Notes under the pieces: model-generated | Database searches by the model: none | What the model was told of the DNA's origin: nothing | The model's input: only the letters and a program-made list of their open reading frames with translations | Shown here: positions 31,373-37,865 of the stretch, in pieces | Layout: every line of letters begins with the position of its first letter | Position numbering within the stretch: position 1 is the first letter of the stretch | NCBI GenBank assembly: GCA_916719935.1 | Contig: CAKAPY010000001.1 | Coordinates: forward strand, 1-39,610 | DNA: 39,610 bases | Source of the DNA: an uncultured Actinomyces sp. | GTDB taxonomy: Bacteria; Actinomycetota; Actinomycetes; Actinomycetales; Actinomycetaceae | Direction of reading: 5' to 3' | Made by a program: the position numbers and the translations under genes

Positions 31373-31606
31373 ATGTCTACCATCGTCACGTTCCTTGTTG
31401 GTGTCATCGCCGTCGTTCCATTTTGGTGCGCGTTCGGTGCTATCCTCCACGCATTTGACCTCGATCAGAAAATCTACGAGATTTGGACCGACGTCTTCGA
31501 GTGGAAGCTGATCCCCGTTTACGCTCTCATCATCATGTTCCTACTCCCGGCGATCGGTGCCTACACCATCGTGAAGGTCGCGTTGGACAAGACGTTCAAC
31601 CGTTGA
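31373..31606 (+). CDS. Two-helix membrane protein (array)
   Basis: The product has 77 residues from the ATG at 31373; upstream in-frame ATGs at 31343 and 31358 are inside the promoter and the ribosome site. Two membrane helices are visible (about 4-26, TIVTFLVGVIAVVPFWCAFG; and about 46-68, LIPVYALIIMFLLPAIGAYT) with a short charged loop between. It ends in a basic KVALDKTFNR. A holin-like or porter-like shape is possible, but the lysis holin is already present. Not recognised. Confidence 0.72.
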   Translation: MSTIVTFLVGVIAVVPFWCAFGAILHAFDLDQKIYEIWTDVFEWKLIPVYALIIMFLLPAIGAYTIVKVALDKTFNR

Positions 31607-31613
31607 TCTCAAA

Positions 31614-31643
31614 CCTATAACCCAAACACGGGTTATAGGCTTT
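31614..31643 (+). terminator. Array hairpin 7
   Basis: CCTATAACCC (31614-31623) pairs with GGGTTATAGG (31630-31639), loop AAACAC, then CTTT. Confidence 0.72.
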
Positions 31644-31656
31644 CTGGATTACTGCC

Positions 31657-31689
31657 GCAAAAAATACTCCTCCTATAATGAGAACTAAC
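31657..31689 (+). promoter_or_regulatory. Array promoter 7
   Basis: GCAAAA box, 11 bases, then TATAATGAGAACTAAC (-10 at 31674-31679). Confidence 0.7.
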
Positions 31690-31709
31690 CCCTCAAGAAA
31701 GGAACCCTC

Positions 31710-31901
31710 ATGTCCAAGTCTACCGAAATCGAAGAGACCCCCGAGAAGGCCCCTCTCCTGAACCGCATCAGCGATTTCGCTGAGAAGAGTATCCCCGTCG
31801 CTAAGGCTGCTGCCCTTGGCTCGGTCGCACTCTTTCTCGGCGGACTCACTGTCCTGTCGTTCACAAGCAAGGGCGATTCGGACTCCGACTCGGAAGAGTG
31901 A
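31710..31901 (+). CDS. Small single-pass protein with acidic tail (array)
   Basis: The product has 63 residues with AAGAAAGGAAC upstream. A Glu-rich N-terminal part leads to a membrane helix (AAALGSVALFLGGLTVLSF, about 33-51) and a DSDSDSEE tail. The acidic C-terminus after the helix suggests the tail is outside the cell. Unknown function. Confidence 0.7.
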   Translation: MSKSTEIEETPEKAPLLNRISDFAEKSIPVAKAAALGSVALFLGGLTVLSFTSKGDSDSDSEE

Positions 31902-31925
31902 CATCTTCCTCTGAGATCAATCTCA

Positions 31926-31957
31926 CCTATACACCTTACATGGTGTATAGGCTTTTT
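31926..31957 (+). terminator. Array hairpin 8 (ACACC type, no promoter after it)
   Basis: CCTATACACC (31926-31935) pairs with GGTGTATAGG (31942-31951), loop TTACAT, then CTTTTT. The ribosome site of the next gene begins within about 10 bases, leaving no room for a promoter, so downstream genes need read-through. Confidence 0.75.
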
Positions 31958-31976
31958 CATGAAAAGGAGCAATATC

Positions 31977-32453
31977 ATGATCAAGCGTAAGGTCTACAAT
32001 ATCGATGAGGTTGACACGTCCATCCCTCCGGGCGGTATTGTGTCGATTTCTCCATACTGCAGTCACCCCTTCCCAGCTAATAAGCTGGAGATGCTTGCTA
32101 TGGGTATCTTCATCGAGAAGTATATTAAGGGATTCCCGGTTCATATGTACAGCGGACACACGTTTAATCATGACGACGTCAGTTTTAGGAACTCTAGTGG
32201 CGCGCAAATCGTGATTAACCGAGATTATGCTGATGAACCTGGGGTCTCATACGCTGTAGTCCCGTACCGCGTAGCTAGCTCGGCGGATAGGACTGCGTTT
32301 GCTAAGAACTTTGTCATTGTGGACAAGAGTCTCAGCACTATCGATTACCTCTCGGTCCCGTCCATCAATGTCGGAGCAGATGCTCGTTTCATCCCGATTC
32401 GAGCGGAATCTATCATCGACCGCGACCTCCTCTTCGCAATCAATTCTCTCTGA
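31977..32453 (+). CDS. Soluble hypothetical protein read through hairpin 8
   Basis: The product has 158 residues from the ATG at 31977, preceded by AAAAGGAGC; the ATG at 31959 lies before that site. Unlike its neighbours it has no membrane helix. It is beta-rich, with PPGGIVSISPYCSHPFP near the N-terminus and a repeated FIPIRAES/VINRDYAD-like hydrophobic pattern. Codon use is less biased than in the flanking microproteins. No motif is recognised. It is the first of three genes (to 33441) not separated by hairpins. Confidence 0.7.
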   Translation: MIKRKVYNIDEVDTSIPPGGIVSISPYCSHPFPANKLEMLAMGIFIEKYIKGFPVHMYSGHTFNHDDVSFRNSSGAQIVINRDYADEPGVSYAVVPYRVASSADRTAFAKNFVIVDKSLSTIDYLSVPSINVGADARFIPIRAESIIDRDLLFAINSL

Positions 32454-32466
32454 AAGGCAAACTACA

Positions 32467-32679
32467 ATGGAAACCTTCGGCACCATCATCATGCTCATCA
32501 TCATCCTCGCCTTCGTCACCTTCATGATGATCATCAACGCGATCTCCAAGATCCTCGGCGGAGGTACTGGCAAGATCGCCGCTACTGGCTTTATCGGCTT
32601 CCTCCTTCTCAAGGCCTTCGGCCCGAAGTTTGAGAAGTACATCGAGGAATACCGCAACCGCAATAACCAGAACAAGTGA
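32467..32679 (+). CDS. Small membrane protein (array)
   Basis: The product has 70 residues from the ATG at 32467, with CTGAAAGGC upstream. The first helix is very hydrophobic (TIIMLIIILAFVTFMMIINA, about 6-25); a Gly-rich turn (LGGGTGKIAATG) leads to a second shorter hydrophobic stretch (FIGFLLLKAFG) and a basic tail (EEYRNRNNQNK). It was probably transcribed with the preceding and following genes. Function unknown. Confidence 0.72.
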   Translation: METFGTIIMLIIILAFVTFMMIINAISKILGGGTGKIAATGFIGFLLLKAFGPKFEKYIEEYRNRNNQNK

Positions 32680-32706
32680 CACACAACTGAAAGGAAGCAT
32701 CTAACC

Positions 32707-33441
32707 ATGAATCTCAAGTACATCGCCAAAAGCGTCCTCAACTGGTGCAAGGCGAACCCCCAAATCTTCATCACCGGACTCGGTGTTGCCTCTGCAATCG
32801 CCACCTCCATCACTTCTGGCAAGTGCCACGTTAAGGCTGTCAAGGCCGACGAACTTGCTCCCTCTGACAACCTTCTCGACTTCGCTAAGCGCAATTGGAA
32901 GTGCTATGTCCCGGCAGCCATCTCCCTGGGCGTTACTATCTTCGCGTTTGGAGCCCTCCACGGAGCTACCGACAAGAAGTACCAGGCCCTAGCGGCCGCA
33001 TATTCGGTCTCCCAGCTTGATCTCTCCGAGCTCAGGAGCCGTATGGCCGAGCAGGTGAAGGTCCTCAAGGAGGGGGCTACCGAAAAGGACAAGGAAGTGG
33101 CCACCAAGAAGCTCCCAGACAGCACTATGGTCATTTTCGGTGACGAGCAGGTGCTCTGCGTGGACGCTATCACCGGTCGACGCTTTCGATCGACCCCTGA
33201 GCTTCTTCGAAAGTACTGCAATAACATCTCGGAAGACCTTCTGAACTACGGCGCCTGCCCTCTGAACGATTTCTACTCCCAGATCAATCTGAGCCCTGTC
33301 GATGTTGGCGACGAGCTCGGATGGGAAGGAGGACAGAGCATCACTCCTCAGTTCATGCCCGTTATCACAGATAGCGGCTCTCCCGCGATTAAGGTTGCGA
33401 TCAGTCCCGCTCCGAAGCCGAATTGGTTCAAGATCGGTTGA
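32707..33441 (+). CDS. DUF6353-like phage membrane protein, copy 1
   Basis: The product has 244 residues, with CTGAAAGGAAG upstream. The N-terminal NPQIFITGLGVASAIATSIT and a second hydrophobic segment KCYVPAAISLGVTIFAFGAL (about 66-85) are membrane helices, followed by ALAAAYSVSQ and the soluble part with CVDAITGRRFRST, NDFYSQINL and GDELGWEGG. This is the pattern of a widespread phage family of unknown function (DUF6353, recalled from memory). A diverged second copy is at 36465. In this genome, both lie in the envelope-protein region, which points to a host membrane role. Confidence 0.8.
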   Translation: MNLKYIAKSVLNWCKANPQIFITGLGVASAIATSITSGKCHVKAVKADELAPSDNLLDFAKRNWKCYVPAAISLGVTIFAFGALHGATDKKYQALAAAYSVSQLDLSELRSRMAEQVKVLKEGATEKDKEVATKKLPDSTMVIFGDEQVLCVDAITGRRFRSTPELLRKYCNNISEDLLNYGACPLNDFYSQINLSPVDVGDELGWEGGQSITPQFMPVITDSGSPAIKVAISPAPKPNWFKIG

Positions 33442-33447
33442 AGAGCC

Positions 33448-33470
33448 GTGACCAAGAACAACACGGTCAC
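33448..33470 (+). promoter_or_regulatory. Short hairpin after DUF6353-like copy 1
   Basis: GTGACC (33448-33453) pairs with GGTCAC (33465-33470) around an 11-base loop. No T-run. The usual CCTATA hairpin is missing at this place. Confidence 0.4.
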
Positions 33471-33520
33471 ATTCACGGACGAGCCAATAGAGTACACTGA
33501 CCCACCCGAATCCTGGCCGA

Positions 33521-33553
33521 GCAAAAATAACGCGTCCTATAATGAGAACTAAC
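33521..33553 (+). promoter_or_regulatory. Array promoter 8
   Basis: GCAAAA box, 11 bases, then TATAATGAGAACTAAC (-10 at 33538-33543). Confidence 0.7.
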
Positions 33554-33572
33554 CCTCAAGAAAGGACCCACT

Positions 33573-33671
33573 ATGTTCGCATTCGGATTCATGCTTGGTT
33601 TCTTCGGCATGTGCTCTGCCTTAGATCCCAACCGTCTTCGGAAGAAGCAACTCAAGAAATCCAAGAATTGA
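33573..33671 (+). CDS. 32-residue membrane microprotein (array)
   Basis: The product has 32 residues: a hydrophobic, Phe/Gly-rich start (MFAFGFMLGFFGMCSAL) followed by a strongly basic tail (RLRKKQLKKSKN). It lies between promoter 8, an AAGAAAGGACC ribosome site and hairpin 9, the same cassette order as the longer genes. The frame was found by reading the cassette and not by size. The single helix with a basic end is likely to sit in the inner leaflet. Function unknown. Confidence 0.62.
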   Translation: MFAFGFMLGFFGMCSALDPNRLRKKQLKKSKN

Positions 33672-33681
33672 GACATTCTCC

Positions 33682-33712
33682 CTCTATACACCTTACATGG
33701 TGTATAGGGCTT
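33682..33712 (+). terminator. Array hairpin 9 (ACACC type, diverged base)
   Basis: CTATACACC (33684-33692) pairs with GGTGTATAG (33699-33707), loop TTACAT, with one G-U and one G-C pair below. The T-run is reduced to TT. Confidence 0.65.
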
Positions 33713-33743
33713 CAAAAATACGCAGGATATAATGAGAACCAAC
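33711..33743 (+). promoter_or_regulatory. Array promoter 9
   Basis: TTCAAAAA then TATAATGAGAACCAAC (-10 at 33728-33733), directly after hairpin 9. Confidence 0.68.
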
Positions 33744-33764
33744 CCCCTCCTGAAAGGACTCATT

Positions 33765-34016
33765 ATGTTCAACCGTGTCACCGGACTTTCTCTCCTTGTT
33801 GTCTCCGCTGGATCCATCGCATACCAGTTGGTTAAGCAGCATCGTGAAAACGTCGAAGCCGAACGCCGTGCACGCATTGAAGTTGATCAAATCATAAATC
33901 AGCTCAAAGAATTCAATGCAAGCATTGCCGAAGGCCCGTCGATCTACGAAATGCTTGACCATTTCGGCGAAGGATTCAACAACAACGGGAAGCTCTCTCC
34001 TGGTCTGAACAGCTGA
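33765..34016 (+). CDS. Single-pass membrane protein with coiled-coil tail (array)
   Basis: The product has 83 residues from the ATG at 33765, preceded by CTGAAAGGACT. A membrane helix (GLSLLVVSAGSIAYQLV, about 7-23) is followed by a highly charged helix (RENVEAERRARIEVDQIINQ) and an Asn/Gly-rich end. Not recognised. It is the last promoter-driven cassette. Confidence 0.7.
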   Translation: MFNRVTGLSLLVVSAGSIAYQLVKQHRENVEAERRARIEVDQIINQLKEFNASIAEGPSIYEMLDHFGEGFNNNGKLSPGLNS

Positions 34017-34031
34017 CCTACCATATTCTCA

Positions 34032-34062
34032 CCTATAACCCAAAACACGGGTTATAGGCTTT
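34032..34062 (+). terminator. Array hairpin 10 (promoter missing after it)
   Basis: CCTATAACCC (34032-34041) pairs with GGGTTATAGG (34049-34058), loop AAAACAC, then CTTT. It is followed directly by a cassette-type leader (ACAACCCCCTGAAAGGAC) without the TATAAT block. Confidence 0.72.
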
Positions 34063-34087
34063 CACAACCCCCTGAAAGGACACCACC

Positions 34088-35350
34088 ATGAAGCGAGTTC
34101 TCGCATCCCTCGGCCTCGGAGCCGTTATCGTCGGAGGTATGATCCATCCGGCAATTGCTGAGGATTCTCAGCGAATCCATGCAGAGATCACCAAGGTGAC
34201 CAGTGCATCTCGTCAGACAAGCTCTGAGGTCACCGTTGCCGGCACCTGGTCCGTCGAGAAACTGGCAGTTGGCCAGTTCTTCACGGTTTCTACGGATCCC
34301 GTAAACGGAGAACCCCCGTTTGCATGGAATACGTCATTCCCGTTCGTCCTCGATGACGGGACGAAGATCGGAGAATGTAACGCCACCGAGATGACCATAA
34401 CGTGTGGGGTCACCACGGTCCCTCCCGCATACGCTGATAAGACCGATGTGAATGGTACCTGGTGGGCTCGTGCACGTCTTAAGGACGCTGCCATCGGTAC
34501 GACCGAAGGTACGATCGTCCTGAATGGTAAGGCAGACAAGAAGATTGTCTGGGGCGACGCTGATGGAACCGGGGTCTGCTCGAACGATTGTGATGGCCCC
34601 GTCCATTATGAATACGCCCGCCCGGAGAACCTTAAGTTCGGGTGGACCAACAGTGATGGTACTGTTGGTTGGGGTATTAAATGGGTCTCTAACGGTGGCA
34701 CTGAATACACCGTTAAGGACTTCGATACCCGGCTCAACACGTCGGTAAAATGCGCCAAGTCCGATACGTGGGATCCGGGCACGACCGAAATCATCACCGC
34801 CACCCAGGTAGACGAGAACACGATCAAGTTTGTGGCCCCCGAGGGCTCTAAGGTCTGCATCGTCTTCCCACCCGATGCGACGGTGGTCCCTGAAGGCCAG
34901 ACTAGTGTCACCAACCACGCCGAGGTTAACGGCATGAAGCTAGAATCCACTGCCACGGTAAAGTCTAGTGGTGGCACCAACGGTGATGGCTCTACAAAGC
35001 CTGAGCCTACCCCCACCATGCCTTCTACGCCCGATCCTAAGCCTTCTGAGACCACTCCTGCTCCTAAGCCCTCTGAGTCCACTCCGGCTCCGAAGCCTTC
35101 GGAGAAGCCCTCTCCCGCTCCTTCCACCTCTACTCCTACCCCCAAGCCTAGCGTGACTACCCCCGCTCCTAAGCCCAGTGCGACCACTCCGGCTCCGAAG
35201 CAGGATGTTACTCCGGCTACCCCCAAGACTAGTGAGCAGCCTAAGCTCGCTAAGACCGGTTCGTCGGCGGCAATTGCTGGCGTTCTGTCTCTCCTGCTGG
35301 CGCTTCTCGGCGTCGGTATCTACTCTATCTCCCGAAAGGACACCAAGTAA
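34088..35350 (+). CDS. Sortase-anchored, adhesin-like surface protein (LAKTG)
   Basis: The product has 420 residues with CTGAAAGGACA upstream. A signal peptide (cleavage likely after AIA, residue 24) leads to about 270 residues of Ig-like beta domains with Cys pairs, resembling actinobacterial MSCRAMM/SdrC-type adhesin domains (for example EITKVTSA, TITCGVTTVPPAYADKTDV, DGPVHYEY). Then come about 80 residues of Pro/Thr/Ser/Lys repeats (TPAPKPSE units), LAKTG (387-391), a membrane helix and a basic SRKDTK tail. It should be linked to the host wall by a host sortase. This is unusual in a phage lacking lysogeny genes. It may block superinfection or alter host adhesion; or it may be a stolen host gene. 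Confidence 0.88.
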   Translation: MKRVLASLGLGAVIVGGMIHPAIAEDSQRIHAEITKVTSASRQTSSEVTVAGTWSVEKLAVGQFFTVSTDPVNGEPPFAWNTSFPFVLDDGTKIGECNATEMTITCGVTTVPPAYADKTDVNGTWWARARLKDAAIGTTEGTIVLNGKADKKIVWGDADGTGVCSNDCDGPVHYEYARPENLKFGWTNSDGTVGWGIKWVSNGGTEYTVKDFDTRLNTSVKCAKSDTWDPGTTEIITATQVDENTIKFVAPEGSKVCIVFPPDATVVPEGQTSVTNHAEVNGMKLESTATVKSSGGTNGDGSTKPEPTPTMPSTPDPKPSETTPAPKPSESTPAPKPSEKPSPAPSTSTPTPKPSVTTPAPKPSATTPAPKQDVTPATPKTSEQPKLAKTGSSAAIAGVLSLLLALLGVGIYSISRKDTK

Positions 35351-35351
35351 C

Positions 35352-35798
35352 ATGCAGGCTATCAAAGTCACCTACGAAAACTTCGACGGCGAAACAGTCG
35401 ACGAGGAGCTCTACTTCCACCTCTCCAAGAGCGAACTCACTGACATGGAGCTCCAGCGCTTCCCGCTGTCTCTGAAGCTCGCTCGAGTCACCTCGGGTAA
35501 TGGCACCGCGACTGATGCCTACGAGCTCATGAAGGGATTCATCGAAGCCTCCTACGGTACACGAAGCGCCGATGGTCGTCGATTCATCAAGGATGCGTCG
35601 GAGACTAGGTCTTTCATGATCTCTCCGGCATTTGACGCCCTTCTGGACCTGCTCATCAACGATGAGAAGTTCGCCTACAAGTTCATGAGTGGTCTCTTCC
35701 CGAAGGACATCATGGAGAAGGCTCAGAAGCTTATCGACGAGAACCCCGGCAAGACTCCGGGTGAGCTCCGAGCAATTGTCGAGGCCAACAATGACTGA
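35352..35798 (+). CDS. Conserved phage protein of unknown function
   Basis: The product has 148 residues from the ATG at 35352, one base after the adhesin stop. The opening IKVTYENFDGETVDEELYFHLSKSELTDMEL, then FIEASYGTRSADGRRFIKD and a C-terminal EKAQKLIDENPGKTPGELRA, is a pattern I know from phages of Gram-positive bacteria, but with no assigned function. It is soluble and acidic and overlaps the next gene by 8 bases. Confidence 0.75.
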   Translation: MQAIKVTYENFDGETVDEELYFHLSKSELTDMELQRFPLSLKLARVTSGNGTATDAYELMKGFIEASYGTRSADGRRFIKDASETRSFMISPAFDALLDLLINDEKFAYKFMSGLFPKDIMEKAQKLIDENPGKTPGELRAIVEANND

Positions 35799-36438
35799 CG
35801 TGGTTCCCATCGAACCTTCGTCCGGCTCCTTCCCTGGAAACTCTGATAAGTCCAGGGAGGGGGCCGCCCCGGCCAAGAAGGAAACGAAGGTTATCGCCAA
35901 GGCGAAGGTGAGTAAGTCGAGCCCCATCAAGGAGGCTCTCAAGACTTTCTTCGTCAATGATCTCCCTGACATCGCTAATCACCTCGTGATCGATGTCGCG
36001 ATTCCCGCTGCTAAGAACGCTATCACTGACATGGTGACACAGGGTATCCAGCAGCTTCTCTACGGTGCTGTCGACGTCAATCGTGGGCGTAGCGGCACCT
36101 ACACGTCGTATGGGTCATCGTCCCGTACGACCTACACTCGAGGCACCCCCAATAATGTTCGATATTTGGAGCCTCGTGGTGCTGTGCGTCAGAGTAGCGT
36201 TCGAGTTGACGATCTCGTCTTCGACACTAAGTCTGACGCAACTGAGGTGATTGAGTATCTGGCTGAGACCATCGAGCGTTATGGCCAGATTTCTGTCGCT
36301 GCTCTATATTCTTCTGTCGGTATTCAACCCAAGTACACCGACGAGCGTTGGGGATGGACTACCCTCGACGCGTTTGAACTCCGATCCTCCCGTGATGGCT
36401 GGATCATCGTTTCGGATTCCCCGGAACCCATCAAGTGA
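35791..36438 (+). CDS. Conserved phage protein with central disordered part
   Basis: The product has 215 residues from the ATG at 35791. A Pro/Ser/Lys-rich N-terminus is followed by a helical segment (FFVNDLPDIANHLVIDVAIPAAKNAI), a Tyr/Ser/Arg-rich low-complexity part (about 90-130), and a C-terminal RVDDLVFDTKSDATEVIEYL...YGQISVAALYSSVGI...RWGWTTLDAF. The last part matches a recurring phage protein whose C-terminus resembles a winged-helix-type fold (recalled, not searched). No catalytic residues are seen. It lies in a conserved four-gene set with 35352, 36465 and 37364. Confidence 0.75.
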   Translation: MTDVVPIEPSSGSFPGNSDKSREGAAPAKKETKVIAKAKVSKSSPIKEALKTFFVNDLPDIANHLVIDVAIPAAKNAITDMVTQGIQQLLYGAVDVNRGRSGTYTSYGSSSRTTYTRGTPNNVRYLEPRGAVRQSSVRVDDLVFDTKSDATEVIEYLAETIERYGQISVAALYSSVGIQPKYTDERWGWTTLDAFELRSSRDGWIIVSDSPEPIK

Positions 36439-36464
36439 CTTATATTTTCTGAAAGGAGCTGCTG

Positions 36465-37361
36465 ATGACTATCAGCACCATTTTCTACACTGCAATCGGC
36501 CGTGTTTCTAAGCACGCCCCCACAATCCTCAGCGTCGGTGCCTCCATTGGCGTTGTCGCGACCTCTGCTCTGGCATGGCGGGCCGGGCGTACCTTCGAGG
36601 ACGTCGAGTACCGCAACTACGAGCGCGTCAAGGCTTGCCAGGATCGAGCCGATGAGATCCCCGACGAGCAGGTCCCCGCTATCGAGCGTAAGAACCGTAT
36701 TGCGTTCGCTCTCGATGCTGCTCGTCACATCGCCCCCACGGTGATTATCGGCGGTACCACAATCGCGCTCATCTACTTCTCCAACAGCATCTCCCGTAAG
36801 CGTCTGGCCGCTCTGAGCGCCGCGTATTTCACGGTGCAGAATGCGTTCGACAACTACAAGGCGAAGATGGTGGATACGCTGGGTAAGGAGACCGTCGACA
36901 AGATCGTGGCTCCGAAGCTTCCTAATTACGGGAAGACTGCCGAGGAGATCCTCGCAAGCGATAATCCTAACGATGCTGGCGACGTTCTGGATGCAGTCCT
37001 CTCGATGGTCCGAGAGTGCTCTCCGTACGCTCGGGTTATTTCTGAGACATCATCGACTGCGTGGGATCCCAATGAGGACTACACGACGATGAACCTCACC
37101 GAGATTCAGGCGTGGGCAAATCGACGTCTGGAGAAGAAAGGACATCTCTTCCTCAACGAGGTCTTCGACCAGCTCGGCCTCTCCCGCATGAAGGAGGGGG
37201 CCCTCGTCGGATGGCTCAAGAATGGTGATGGAGACGGCTACGTGTCGTTCGGGGATATTGAGGGCTCGATCTACCGCGTTCCCGATTACGAGCGCAAGTC
37301 GATTCACTCCAACGTCGTCATCGACTTCAACGTCGACGGTGTGATCTGGGATAAGATCTGA
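36465..37361 (+). CDS. DUF6353-like phage membrane protein, copy 2
   Basis: The product has 298 residues with TGAAAGGAGC upstream. It has the same plan as the 32707 product: HAPTILSVGASIGVVATSALAW (membrane), a charged loop, a second hydrophobic part IAPTVIIGGTTIALIYFSNS (about 88-107), then ALSAAYFTVQNAF, and a soluble part with LNEVFDQLGL and ALVGWLKNGDGDGYVSFGD. It is longer and clearly diverged from copy 1, so not a recent duplication. Two copies in one genome suggest related but separate jobs at the membrane. Confidence 0.8.
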   Translation: MTISTIFYTAIGRVSKHAPTILSVGASIGVVATSALAWRAGRTFEDVEYRNYERVKACQDRADEIPDEQVPAIERKNRIAFALDAARHIAPTVIIGGTTIALIYFSNSISRKRLAALSAAYFTVQNAFDNYKAKMVDTLGKETVDKIVAPKLPNYGKTAEEILASDNPNDAGDVLDAVLSMVRECSPYARVISETSSTAWDPNEDYTTMNLTEIQAWANRRLEKKGHLFLNEVFDQLGLSRMKEGALVGWLKNGDGDGYVSFGDIEGSIYRVPDYERKSIHSNVVIDFNVDGVIWDKI

Positions 37362-37363
37362 CC

Positions 37364-37852
37364 ATGATGTACCTACCCTGGCTGATCCAGCGAGGGTGTC
37401 TTAGCGATTATCGCGGCCTTGCTTCGGTGTGGGACGAGATTGAGTTCGTGTGGTATATTCCTGAGGATGGAGACAAGGCTGAACAAGCCCTCCGTATGCG
37501 GGATGAATACGCCTATGAATTTGATCGCGACACTCCGAGGCAGGGCCCGGTGTCTTTCCTTGAGGTATTTGTCTCCCTGACGGATACCTTAACAGCTATG
37601 GTGTACCAGGATCGAGCGGACTTCACTCGGTCCATCCTGATGAACTTGGGGGTGTCCGATGCGGTCGACTCCATGTTCTACGGTCCCGAGTTGTATGCTC
37701 GGGCTCTCGATAGCGCGGAGACCGTGATGTATAGGACGTACCAGCAGAATGGTTCTGGTGGTCTATTCAGGGTACCGGGCGCCGAAATGCTAGAGACACC
37801 CCTACGAGACCAGATGATTATTTGGGCAAACCACTACGATCCATATCACTAG
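37364..37852 (+). CDS. Conserved phage protein before the replication fusion
   Basis: The product has 162 residues, starting 2 bases after the previous stop. WLIQRGCLSDYRGLASVWDEIEFVW near the N-terminus, VSFLEVFVSLTDTL in the middle and a C-terminal TYQQNGSGGLFRVPG...RDQMIIWANHY match a widely distributed protein of phages of Gram-positive bacteria, all of unknown function. It is soluble and rich in Tyr, Trp and Asp. It ends 13 bases before the replication fusion gene, so it may be part of the replication transcript. Confidence 0.77.
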   Translation: MMYLPWLIQRGCLSDYRGLASVWDEIEFVWYIPEDGDKAEQALRMRDEYAYEFDRDTPRQGPVSFLEVFVSLTDTLTAMVYQDRADFTRSILMNLGVSDAVDSMFYGPELYARALDSAETVMYRTYQQNGSGGLFRVPGAEMLETPLRDQMIIWANHYDPYH

Positions 37853-37863
37853 AAAGGAGGTGA
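37853..37863 (+). promoter_or_regulatory. Perfect ribosome binding site of the replication fusion
   Basis: AAAGGAGGTGA is a full-length complement to the 16S rRNA 3' end, at short spacing from the ATG at 37866. It decides the start of the fusion gene and predicts strong translation. Confidence 0.85.
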
Positions 37864-37865
37864 GT

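Noticed and set aside
29607..34062. CRISPR array, because of regularly repeated hairpins
   Set aside because: Spacing is variable and filled by genes, repeats are 26-33 bases of imperfect hairpins with promoters, and there are no spacers or cas genes. The Cas4/RecB-like nuclease at 7843 is a normal phage nuclease.
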